Shown piece by piece: positions 36,340 to 44,015 of a stretch of 64,000 nucleotides of DNA. The notes below the pieces were generated by a model, which was not told the DNA's origin, did no database searches, and worked only from the letters and a program-made list of their open reading frames with translations. Made by a program: the position numbers and the translations under genes. How positions within the stretch are numbered: the stretch's first letter is position 1; the number at the start of each line of letters is the position of its first letter. Source of the stretch: Microbacterium sp. VKM Ac-2870 (lineage in GTDB: Bacteria; Actinomycetota; Actinomycetes; Actinomycetales; Microbacteriaceae); NCBI RefSeq assembly GCF_015350795.1, contig NZ_JADKSH010000002.1:678822-742821 (forward strand). The letters run 5' to 3'.

Positions 36340-37569
36340 ATGACAGCCGCCCCTGCCCTCGTCCTGTTCGACCTCGGGGGCGTGCTTTCGTCGGCTCCCC
36401 AGCGCTTCGAAACGCTCGGTCGCGTCGCCGGGGTGGATGCCTCGGCGCTCGCCGAGCCCTATTGGCGGTACCGGGACGAATACGACCTGGGTGCGAGCGT
36501 CGAGCACTACTGGCGAGCGGTGATCAGGGACGCCGGCGGCGGTGAACCCGGTCCGGACCTCATCGCGGAACTCGCCCGCGCCGATGCCGAGTCGGCCACG
36601 CGCATCCGCCCGGAGGCCGCCGCGATCCTGCGGGCGGTAGCCGCCTCAGGGGCGGAGATCGGCATCGTCTCCAACGCCCCGCGCGCACTGGCGGCGCGTG
36701 CGCGGGAGCGCGGCTGGGCGCGATCGGTCACGCACTGGTTCTTCTCTGCGGAGATCGGTCTCGCCAAGCCCGATGCCCCCCTGTTCGCCCATGTCGCGAA
36801 GGAGCTCGGCGTCTGCGATCCCGCCCGCATCGTCTTCATCGACGATCGTGCCGAGAACGTCGAGGCCGCGCGGGCGGCGGGGTGGGCGGCCCACCTGTGG
36901 GTGTCGGATCTCGCCATGGCCGCCATCGTCGGCGTACCGATGCGTGACATCGTCGCGCGTCGCACGGTCGCGTTCGACCTCGGTGAGGTGCTCGCCTCTG
37001 CCCCCTCGCTCTTCGCCGCCCTCGCCGCCCGTGCGGGATCGGCAATATCCGAGCTGTCGGCGGCGTACTGGCGGCACCGCGACCGCCACGATCGCGGCGC
37101 CCCGGCATCCTGGTTCTGGACGGCGGTGCTCACCGATCTCGGGATGGGCGCCGAGGATGACCTGATCGCGGAGCTCTCGCTGATGGATGCCGAGGCATGG
37201 ACCGACATCCGCCCTGCAGCGAGGGCGACTCTGGCTGCACTGTCGGAGGCCGGAGTTCCGCTCGCGGTGGTCTCGAATGCGCCTCGCGAGCTTGCTGAAG
37301 CCGCACGAACCCGCGAGTGGGCGCCACTGATCGACGACTGGTTCTTCTCGGGTGAGCTCGGCGTGCTCAAACCGGAGGCGGCGATCTACGCGCACGTGCA
37401 GGAGGTCCTCGGGGTCGACGGACGAGACCTCCTCTTCTTCGACGACCGACCCGCCAACGTGGCCGCTGCGTGTCGGGCTGGATGGGATGCGCGCCTGTGG
37501 GAGTCTGATCGGGTGACCGCCGATACCCTGGCTGCCCTGGTGCCCACCGATTCGCCGGGGGCTTCGTGA
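36340..37569 (+). CDS. Tandem double HAD-superfamily phosphatase-like protein
   Basis: 409-residue protein made of two homologous HAD units, about residues 6-203 and 208-405. Each has all four motifs: nucleophile D11/D213 in FDLGGVL/FDLGEVL, Ser111/Ser312 in VSNAPR, Lys143/Lys344 in AKPD/LKPE, and Asp pairs 168-169/368-369 in IDDR/FDDR. The +2 acid of the usual DxD is Gly in both, as in YihX-like sugar-phosphate phosphatases. ATG 36340 fits the promoter; an earlier in-frame ATG at 36223 would run through the operator. Overlaps the lacI gene (GTGA). Substrate unknown, probably a small phosphorylated metabolite linked to the adjacent importer. Confidence 0.82.
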   Translation: MTAAPALVLFDLGGVLSSAPQRFETLGRVAGVDASALAEPYWRYRDEYDLGASVEHYWRAVIRDAGGGEPGPDLIAELARADAESATRIRPEAAAILRAVAASGAEIGIVSNAPRALAARARERGWARSVTHWFFSAEIGLAKPDAPLFAHVAKELGVCDPARIVFIDDRAENVEAARAAGWAAHLWVSDLAMAAIVGVPMRDIVARRTVAFDLGEVLASAPSLFAALAARAGSAISELSAAYWRHRDRHDRGAPASWFWTAVLTDLGMGAEDDLIAELSLMDAEAWTDIRPAARATLAALSEAGVPLAVVSNAPRELAEAARTREWAPLIDDWFFSGELGVLKPEAAIYAHVQEVLGVDGRDLLFFDDRPANVAAACRAGWDARLWESDRVTADTLAALVPTDSPGAS

Positions 37570-38579
37570 GCTCTCGAGCCCGCTCGGTCACCATTCTGGA
37601 TGTGGCGGCGGAGGCCGGGGTCTCGAAGTCGGCCGTCTCGCGCGCCCTCGCCGGCCAGGGCGAGGTGAGTCCCGAGGTGCGAGAGCGCGTGGAAGCGGCC
37701 GCGCAGAAGCTCGGCTACGTCGTGAACTCCATGGCGCAGGGGCTGCGCACACGCACCCGGATCCTGGGAGCGGTGCTGCGCGACATGACCCGCCCGTACT
37801 ACGGCGTGCTGGCCACCGCTCTGGAACAGCAAGCGGAAGAGCGTGACTATCGCCTGATCACCGTGGTCGGCGGCGCCGAACTCACCCCCGCGTCGGCGGT
37901 GCGGGCCCTGCGCACTCTGGTTTCGCTCCGCGTCGACGGGATCGTCCTGTCGTCGGCGCAGCTGTCGGTGGAGGAACTCGTTCCCGTCGTCGCGCGCGTA
38001 CCGCTGACCTCGGTCGGCCGCCGCGAGAGCGTCGAGGGAGCGAGCTTCATCTCGGCCGACGACGCCGGTGCCGGTGCCGACCTGGCCGCCCACCTCATGG
38101 CGCTCGGGCATCGTCGCATCGCCGTGCTGGGCGTGGACGCCTCCTACTCGCTCAGCCAGAACCTCCGCACCGTCGCGATGGCCGAGGCCGTGCGCGGGGC
38201 CGGAGGCGAAGCGCGGTGGTATCCGGTTCCCAGCGATCGCAACGTCCGGGCCCAGGTCGCCTACATCGTGGGGGAGCGGTGGGCGACGGCGATCATGTGT
38301 CCCACTGACGAGGCCGCCGTCGGGGCGCTCGAAGAGGTGCACCGCGCCGGGCTGCAGGCGCCGCGCGATCTGTCGGTGACCGGGCTTGACGCGCAGTCTC
38401 CGCTGGCGACGCCCCTGCTGGGGCTCACCACGTTCCGTCAGCCCGTCCCGGAGATGGGCCGCGCCGCGATCGATGATCTCGTCGAACGTTTGGAAGACGG
38501 TGCGCTCCCGCGTGAACAGGTGCTCCGAGGCGAGCTCGTCGTCGGTCGGACGACCGGCCCGCCCCCACTCGCGTCATAG
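37566..38579 (+). CDS. LacI-family transcriptional regulator of the Ugp-like importer locus
   Basis: 337-residue repressor. N-terminal HTH TILDVAAEAGVSKSAVSRALAG (about residues 8-29) with hinge EAAAQKLGYVVNSMAQGLR, then a periplasmic-binding-protein-like sensor domain (GAVLRDMTRPYYGVLATALEQQ ... VTGLDAQSPLATPLLGLTTF). GTG start overlaps the HAD stop. Three matching palindromes lie around it, so it most likely represses both its own unit and the importer unit until a ligand binds. Confidence 0.9.
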   Translation: MSSRARSVTILDVAAEAGVSKSAVSRALAGQGEVSPEVRERVEAAAQKLGYVVNSMAQGLRTRTRILGAVLRDMTRPYYGVLATALEQQAEERDYRLITVVGGAELTPASAVRALRTLVSLRVDGIVLSSAQLSVEELVPVVARVPLTSVGRRESVEGASFISADDAGAGADLAAHLMALGHRRIAVLGVDASYSLSQNLRTVAMAEAVRGAGGEARWYPVPSDRNVRAQVAYIVGERWATAIMCPTDEAAVGALEEVHRAGLQAPRDLSVTGLDAQSPLATPLLGLTTFRQPVPEMGRAAIDDLVERLEDGALPREQVLRGELVVGRTTGPPPLAS

Positions 38580-38612
38580 CCCTCGACGTGTCACCGATTG
38601 TTCACTTCCGCG

Positions 38613-38631
38613 TTCCGGGAACGTTCCCGAA
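38613..38631. promoter_or_regulatory. LacI-type operator 1 of importer operon
   Basis: TTCCGGGAACGTTCCCGAA, core CGGGAACGTTCCCG at 38616-38629, identical in its 14-bp core to the site at 36313. It lies upstream of a possible -10 TATCGT (38649-38654) and would cover the -35 region of the importer promoter. Confidence 0.8.
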
Positions 38632-38660
38632 TCCGCGGATCCGCTTGTTATCGTCGTGTG

Positions 38661-38678
38661 TCCGGGAACGTTCCCGGA
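38661..38678. promoter_or_regulatory. LacI-type operator 2 of importer operon
   Basis: TCCGGGAACGTTCCCGGA is a perfect palindrome about 47 bp after the first operator (core to core), close to the expected transcription start and 19 bp before the permease ATG. Two sites this far apart could support cooperative binding or a short loop. Confidence 0.8.
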
Positions 38679-38697
38679 ACGCAGACGAGGAGGCGGG

Positions 38698-39600
38698 ATG
38701 CCGACGACAACATCGGGGGTGCGCACGCGACGCGCACGCGCCGGCATCGGGCCGTGGCTGGTGCTGCCCGCTCTGGTCCTGCTCGCCGTCTTCGTCTACA
38801 TCCCTGTCGGCCGCGGCATCCAGCTGAGTCTGTTCGGCAGCGACTTGCTCGGCAACCCGAGTCGATTCGTGGGGCTTGCCAACTGGGGGCGCTTCTTCAC
38901 TGACCCGACGCTGGTGCGCAGCGTCGGCACGTCGCTGGTGATCGCGGCCTGTGCGACGGCGATCGCGGTCTCGATCGCCGTCATGGGGGCGCTGCTGTTG
39001 CGCGAGCGCATTCCGGGCCGTGGGGTGTTCCAGGTCATCCTCTCCCTGCCGTTCGCCTATTCCGCGGCGACGGCCTCCGCGGTCTTCGCGGGTCTGTTCG
39101 CTCCGTCGGTGGGGGTCATCAACGACATGTTGGCGCGCATCGGGGTGGACGGCCCGCCGTGGCTTCAGGACCCGGGGTGGGCGGTCGCGTCGATCTCTCT
39201 CGCGACCGGCTGGTACGAGTCGGGATTCGCCTTCCTCGTGATGATCGCCGCCGTGCGTAACCTGCCTGACGACGTGCTCGAAGCAGCGAGCCTCGACGGA
39301 GCCCACGGCGTGCGACTGATCCGCTCCATCCTGCTTCCTCTGCTGTGGCCGAGCATCTTCTTCCTGATCGTCACCCAGATGATCAGCGGGCTGCAGACAT
39401 TCGCGCAGGTGTTCGTCCTCACACGCGGAGGCCCGAGCGACAGCACGCGCACCCTCGTCTTCACGCTCTACGAGCTCGCCTTCGGCGGAGGCACGGCGAA
39501 CTACTCGCAGGCGTCGGTCGTCGCGACGTTCCTGGTGCTCCTGGTCGGAGCCGTCACGGCCATTCCCTTCCTGCTGTCGCGTCGAAAGAACAACGCATGA
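38698..39600 (+). CDS. Carbohydrate ABC transporter permease 1 (UgpA/MalF type)
   Basis: 300-residue permease with six predicted membrane helices. The N-terminal helix is GPWLVLPALVLLAVFVYIPVGRGIQLS and the ATPase-coupling EAA loop reads EAASLDGAHGVRLIRSILLPLLWP (about residues 200-223). ATG 38698 follows GACGAGGAGGC. Resembles sn-glycerol-3-phosphate-type permeases. No ATPase gene is in the locus, so a shared MsmK/UgpC-type ATPase elsewhere must be used. Overlaps the next gene by ATGA. Confidence 0.9.
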   Translation: MPTTTSGVRTRRARAGIGPWLVLPALVLLAVFVYIPVGRGIQLSLFGSDLLGNPSRFVGLANWGRFFTDPTLVRSVGTSLVIAACATAIAVSIAVMGALLLRERIPGRGVFQVILSLPFAYSAATASAVFAGLFAPSVGVINDMLARIGVDGPPWLQDPGWAVASISLATGWYESGFAFLVMIAAVRNLPDDVLEAASLDGAHGVRLIRSILLPLLWPSIFFLIVTQMISGLQTFAQVFVLTRGGPSDSTRTLVFTLYELAFGGGTANYSQASVVATFLVLLVGAVTAIPFLLSRRKNNA

Positions 39601-40463
39601 ACCCCTCACTCACCATCCCGGCCCGCCGGAGTCGCGATCGCGCACCGCGGTCGAGCTTCGGACGCGTCGCGCGCGGCGCCGCCATTGCCGTCCTCGTGTC
39701 GATCGTTCTGCTGCCGGTCTACCTCACGTTCGCCTCGGCGTTCTTTCCGACGGGGGAGTTCCTCCGCTCGGGGCTGCTTCCGCCACTGAGCCGGCTCACC
39801 TTCGACAACATCGCGACTGCCCTCGGGGCCGTCCCCTTCGTTCCCCAGTACCTCACCAGCATCACCGTCGTGGTCCTGCAGACCGCCGCGCAGCTGATCA
39901 CCTCGGTGCTCGCGGCCTACGCGCTGGTGTTTCCGCGCTGGCGCCTGCGCGGCATCGCGTTCGGAGCCATCATCGTCACCCTCGGCGTCCCCGGTGAGAG
40001 CCTGACGATCTCGAACTACGACCTCGTGAGCTCCATGGGGCTCCGCGACACCGTCTTCGGCATCGTTCTGCCGTACCTTGCCGCCGGCTACACCGTCTTC
40101 CTCCTGCGTCAGGCATTCGCGGCGTTCCCGTTCGAGGTGTGGGAGGCGTCGCGGCTCGACGGCTGCGGTCACGTTCGCTCGCTGATGGGCGTCGTGCTGC
40201 CGTCGTGCCGTGCCCACCTGACGACGGCCGCACTCTGGAGCGCACTGTCGGCCTGGAACGGCTTCTTCTGGCCGCTGCTGATCACAGACTCACCCCAGAA
40301 CCGCACGATTCAGGTGGGTGTCAGCCAGCTCGTGGCGGGGGAGATCGCGGTTCCGCCCGTCATCTTCGCCGGCGCCGCGCTCGTTCTGATCCCCACCGTG
40401 CTGCTGGTGATCGTCAGCCAGCGCTTTCTCATCGGCGGCATGGCCGCCGGCGCGCTGCGCTGA
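39597..40463 (+). CDS. Carbohydrate ABC transporter permease 2 (UgpE/MalG type)
   Basis: 288-residue partner permease with six membrane helices. A basic N-terminus (PARRSRDRAPRSSFGRVARG) precedes the first helix. The EAA loop is EVWEASRLDGCGHVRSLMGVVLPSC (about residues 178-202), followed by SAWNGFFWPLLIT, a typical MalG/UgpE block. The start overlaps permease 1. Followed after 49 bp by the binding protein. Confidence 0.9.
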   Translation: MNPSLTIPARRSRDRAPRSSFGRVARGAAIAVLVSIVLLPVYLTFASAFFPTGEFLRSGLLPPLSRLTFDNIATALGAVPFVPQYLTSITVVVLQTAAQLITSVLAAYALVFPRWRLRGIAFGAIIVTLGVPGESLTISNYDLVSSMGLRDTVFGIVLPYLAAGYTVFLLRQAFAAFPFEVWEASRLDGCGHVRSLMGVVLPSCRAHLTTAALWSALSAWNGFFWPLLITDSPQNRTIQVGVSQLVAGEIAVPPVIFAGAALVLIPTVLLVIVSQRFLIGGMAAGALR

Positions 40464-40512
40464 CGCCGTCCGCTCATTCCGTTCCCCTCTCACCTGAACC
40501 CGGAGAACCCTC

Positions 40513-41886
40513 ATGAAGAAGCTCACCCTGGCGACCATCGCCGCCTTCGCCGCCCTCGCTCTTGCCGGTTGCTCGTCCGGCGGCGCCGTTCCTGCGTCGA
40601 CGTCGGCCGCACCCGGCGCCTCGGCACTGGACGGTGCCGGCGAGGTCGACATCACCCTCTGGCACGGCCTGGGCGCCGTGAACGGACAGGCCTTGCAAAG
40701 CCTCGTCGACCAGTTCAACGCCCAGAATGCGGGCAAGATCCACGTTGATGCCGTGTTCCAGGGCACCTATGACGATCTCCTCGCGAAGTACACCGCGAGC
40801 GTGAAGGACGGCTCGAGCCCCACCGTCATGCTGGCCGGCGACATCGCGTCGGGGTACATGCGGGACGTGCAGCGTTCGATGTCGCCCGAAGCGATGGCGG
40901 CGGCCAATCCCGGCGAGCTGAACCTCGACGATCTGCGCCCTGCGGCACGGCGCTACTACAGCACCGACGGGCATCTCATGGCGGTGCCGATGAACACCTC
41001 CACTCCCGTGCTCTGGGTCAACACGCAACTGCTCGCCCAGGCCGGGCTGCCGGCCGATGTTCCCCTGTCTTCGCTCGACGACGTCGCCCGCGTCGCAAAG
41101 CTGGTGGCCCAGAAGACCGGTCAGGCCGGCTTCGTCCAGGCGATGGACGGCTGGTGGTTCGAACAGGCCACCGCCGCAGCCGGCGCGCAGTACTGCGCAC
41201 CCGACAATGGGCGTGGCGCCGACGGTCAGCCGACCGCCGTCGCCTTCGACGACCCGGCGCAGGTGGCTGCCTTCTCCACCCTCACCGACATCTACACCTC
41301 GGGTGCCGGACTCGACGTGGGTACCGATGGAAACGCCGCCGTGGCTGCCTTCGCCGCCGGCAAGGTCGCGCTCATGTTCAACAGCTCCGGTGCCGCCGGC
41401 GCGATCGCGAAGTCGGGCATGACGGGCTACACGGCCGCTCGCTATCCGCTGTCCGGTGATCCCCGCTCGTCCGGCACTGTGGTGGGCGGATCGGCGCTCT
41501 GGCTGAGCGCGACAGCAAACGATGCGCAGAAGGTCGCGGGGTGGAAGCTCGAGTCGTTCCTCGCCTCGGCGCCGGCCCAGGAGCAGTTCTCCCAGACGAC
41601 GGGCTACATCCCGATCAACATCGGGGTCGATTCCTCGTCGACCGAGAAGTCCTACCTCGCTGCGCAGCCCTCGGCGCAGGTGTTCCTCGACCAGGTGAAC
41701 GCGGTGCCGCAGGTACCCGCGACCGCCGGCTGTCTCACCGGGGCGATGACGGGCATCCGCAAGGTCATCGTCTCGGCCATGCAGTCCGCCTTCTCCGGCA
41801 AGACGTCAGTCGCCGACGCGTTGACGACGGCGCGAGCGGCGACCGCCGACGTGCTGCAGCAGTACCGCGACCAGCTCGGCGGGTGA
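40513..41886 (+). CDS. Extracellular solute-binding lipoprotein (UgpB-like)
   Basis: 457-residue SBP_bac_1-type binding protein. Lipobox LAGC gives Cys20 as the lipidated residue, followed by a Ser/Ala-rich linker to about residue 50. DITLWHGLGAVNGQALQSLVDQFNAQNA is the family entry motif, and VPMNTSTPVLWVNTQLLAQAG and GQTDGWWF-like segments (AMDGWWFEQATAAAGAQYC) resemble sn-glycerol-3-phosphate binders. Ligand is not certain; the neighbouring phosphoesterases suggest a phosphorylated polyol or related compound. Confidence 0.88.
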   Translation: MKKLTLATIAAFAALALAGCSSGGAVPASTSAAPGASALDGAGEVDITLWHGLGAVNGQALQSLVDQFNAQNAGKIHVDAVFQGTYDDLLAKYTASVKDGSSPTVMLAGDIASGYMRDVQRSMSPEAMAAANPGELNLDDLRPAARRYYSTDGHLMAVPMNTSTPVLWVNTQLLAQAGLPADVPLSSLDDVARVAKLVAQKTGQAGFVQAMDGWWFEQATAAAGAQYCAPDNGRGADGQPTAVAFDDPAQVAAFSTLTDIYTSGAGLDVGTDGNAAVAAFAAGKVALMFNSSGAAGAIAKSGMTGYTAARYPLSGDPRSSGTVVGGSALWLSATANDAQKVAGWKLESFLASAPAQEQFSQTTGYIPINIGVDSSSTEKSYLAAQPSAQVFLDQVNAVPQVPATAGCLTGAMTGIRKVIVSAMQSAFSGKTSVADALTTARAATADVLQQYRDQLGG

Positions 41887-41951
41887 CATCCGCATCGCGC
41901 GGCATCCCGCACCGCTCTCACACCCCGACACCTCGACACGAAAGCAGAACC

Positions 41952-42581
41952 ATGGACGATGTGCGCTACGGCGTGTTCCTCCGCCCCGACCCGGCCACGT
42001 GCTGGGCGGTAACCCAGATCACGGATGCGCTGCGTGCGCAGTTCGGTCTCGTCTCGGCCGGAGCCTTCCCGCCGCATGCCACCCTGATCGGCAATCTCAG
42101 GGCGGCTTCGGCCGCCGAGGTCGAGGCGGCGATCGATGAGGCGCTGGATGGAGTTGATTGCTTCCCGTTGCACAATGCGGGCGTGGTCGCCGACGGCCCC
42201 TGCTGGCTGATGGATGTCCACTCCGACGGGGTCGGCGGCGTCAACGAGCCCCTGGTCGCGCTCGCCGATCGGGTGCGGGGTGCGGTGCTGCCGCTCGCCC
42301 TGCCGCGCGAGGACTATCTGGTCGGCCCCATCGACAGCCCGCACTTCTGGGCGCACCTCTCGCTCGCCTCGCACGATCTGCTGGTCGAGCCGCGGTTGGC
42401 CGCCGAGGTGGGGGATTTCATCGCCGGTTTGCCGATCACCTGGCCGGCGCGTTCTGTCGCGGAGGTCGTCTCCCTCTTCGCCTTCACGGCGGACTGGGAC
42501 GGCCGGTGGTGGGACGACCTGGCGTGGACCCACCTGCGCTCGTGGATGCTCCCCTCTCGAAAGGAGCAGAGCAATGCCTGA
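41952..42581 (+). CDS. 2H phosphoesterase-family protein A (LigT/2'-5' RNA ligase-like)
   Basis: 209-residue protein with the two catalytic motifs of the 2H superfamily, H42-A-T44 (FPPHATL) and H135-L-S137 (WAHLSLASHD). Members hydrolyse or form cyclic phosphodiesters, such as 2',3'-cyclic nucleotides or ADP-ribose 1'',2''-cyclic phosphate. No signal peptide, so cytoplasmic. It lies 65 bp after the binding-protein gene, on the same strand, and overlaps its paralog by 8 nt; joint transcription with the importer is likely. Confidence 0.82.
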   Translation: MDDVRYGVFLRPDPATCWAVTQITDALRAQFGLVSAGAFPPHATLIGNLRAASAAEVEAAIDEALDGVDCFPLHNAGVVADGPCWLMDVHSDGVGGVNEPLVALADRVRGAVLPLALPREDYLVGPIDSPHFWAHLSLASHDLLVEPRLAAEVGDFIAGLPITWPARSVAEVVSLFAFTADWDGRWWDDLAWTHLRSWMLPSRKEQSNA

Positions 42582-43185
42582 GCCGCGGTACGGCATCTTC
42601 CTGCGTCCGGATCCGACCATGGCGTGGGCGGTCACTCAGATCACCCACGCGCTACGCGCGCAATTCGGCCTGATCTCCGCGGCGGCTTTTCCGCCGCACG
42701 TGACCATCCAGGGTTCGCTCGCCATCGCGACGTCGGTGGAGGAGCTGGAGGCGGCCGTCGACCGGGCGGTGGCCGCCAGGCCACCCGTCCTGCTGATCAC
42801 TGCCGGCATCCGCACGCCCGACCCCGGCATCCCGATCGACGTCCACACCGGCGAACGCGCAGAGCCGGATGGCGAGCTTCAGCGTCTGGCGCGCGCGATC
42901 TTCGATGCGGTGCTGCCGCTCGGGGTCATCGGTGACGACCGTCTGAGCCCCCGCACCCCCGATCAGTTCCACGCGCATCTCTCACTGGCTTCGCACGATC
43001 TGGCCCGACGCCCCGACCTCTACCGCGAGGTGCGCGACTTCGTCGACGGGTTGCCGGTCGCAATTCCCTCGCGATCTTTCTGCGACACCGTGTCACTGTT
43101 CGAGTTCCACACCGCGCACAGCTGGTACGACGCCTGGTGGGAAACACTCACCTGGCGGCATCTGCGCTCGTGGACTCTGCGGTAG
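42574..43185 (+). CDS. 2H phosphoesterase-family protein B, paralog of the preceding gene
   Basis: 203-residue paralog of the preceding protein. The first about 45 residues are nearly superimposable (PRYGIFLRPDPTMAWAVTQIT). The HxT and HxS motifs fall at identical positions, H42-V-T44 and H135-L-S137, and both proteins end in HLRSW. The middle (about 70-120) has diverged most, suggesting a changed substrate. ATG 42574 follows AAAGGAG. The pair arose by local tandem duplication; both active sites look intact. Confidence 0.82.
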   Translation: MPEPRYGIFLRPDPTMAWAVTQITHALRAQFGLISAAAFPPHVTIQGSLAIATSVEELEAAVDRAVAARPPVLLITAGIRTPDPGIPIDVHTGERAEPDGELQRLARAIFDAVLPLGVIGDDRLSPRTPDQFHAHLSLASHDLARRPDLYREVRDFVDGLPVAIPSRSFCDTVSLFEFHTAHSWYDAWWETLTWRHLRSWTLR

Positions 43186-43244
43186 CCCGCGCTCCAGAGC
43201 ACACCATCGCGCCGACCCGATGGCTCGGGCTAGTGTCGGTGGGG

Positions 43245-44015
43245 ATGACTGACACGCAGATGGTCCCCGCCCTGCAGCTGACCGGGCTCACGAAACGCTT
43301 CGGCGACAAGATGGCCGTGGGCGGTGTCGATCTCATCGTTCCGCCGGGATCGTTCTACGGTCTCGTCGGCCCCAACGGTGCCGGAAAGACCACGACGCTG
43401 TCCATGGCGACGGGCCTGCTCAGGCCCGATGCGGGCACGGCGTGGGTGCACGGGGTGGACGTGTGGGCAGATCCGGTGCGTGCGAAGTCGATGATCGGCA
43501 ACCTCGCCGACGGCGTGCGCCTGTTCGATCGACTCACGGGCGAACAACTCATCACGTACACCGCCATGATGTTCTCCGTGCCGCGGGAGCAGATCGCGGG
43601 GCGTGTCGCCGATCTGATCGCGCTGATGGATCTCGGCGAGGCCGCAGGCACGATCGTCGCGGACTACTCCGCCGGCATGACCAAGAAGGTCGCTCTGGCC
43701 TGCGCGCTCGTGCACGCACCGCGACTGCTCGTGCTCGACGAGCCGTTCGAGTCGGTCGATCCGGTCTCGGCGGCCAACATCGAGGATGTGCTGCGCTCGT
43801 ACACCTCGTCGGGCGGCACGATCATCATCTCGAGCCACTCGATGGATCTCGTCCAGCGCATGTGCGACCACGTCGCCGTGATCGCGGCTGGTCGCGTGCT
43901 CGCCGCCGGCACCGTCGACGAGGTGCGCGCGGGCGAGTCGTTGCAGGACCGCTTCCTCTCGCTCGTCGGCGGCCGCCACACTTCGGAGGGCCCGCAGTGG
44001 TTGCGACAGTCCTGA
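43245..44015 (+). CDS. ABC-2 type exporter ATP-binding protein
   Basis: 256-residue ATPase. Walker A GPNGAGKTT (about residues 41-49), weak signature YSAGMTKKVALACAL, Walker B RLLVLDEPFESVDP and H-loop ISSHSMDL. The degenerate signature (SAGM for SGGQ) is common in this exporter group. ATG 43245 follows GGGG and a TAGTGT box at 43231-43236 with an 8-nt gap. The adjacent permease overlaps its 3' end by 19 nt. Substrate unknown. Confidence 0.88.
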   Translation: MTDTQMVPALQLTGLTKRFGDKMAVGGVDLIVPPGSFYGLVGPNGAGKTTTLSMATGLLRPDAGTAWVHGVDVWADPVRAKSMIGNLADGVRLFDRLTGEQLITYTAMMFSVPREQIAGRVADLIALMDLGEAAGTIVADYSAGMTKKVALACALVHAPRLLVLDEPFESVDPVSAANIEDVLRSYTSSGGTIIISSHSMDLVQRMCDHVAVIAAGRVLAAGTVDEVRAGESLQDRFLSLVGGRHTSEGPQWLRQS

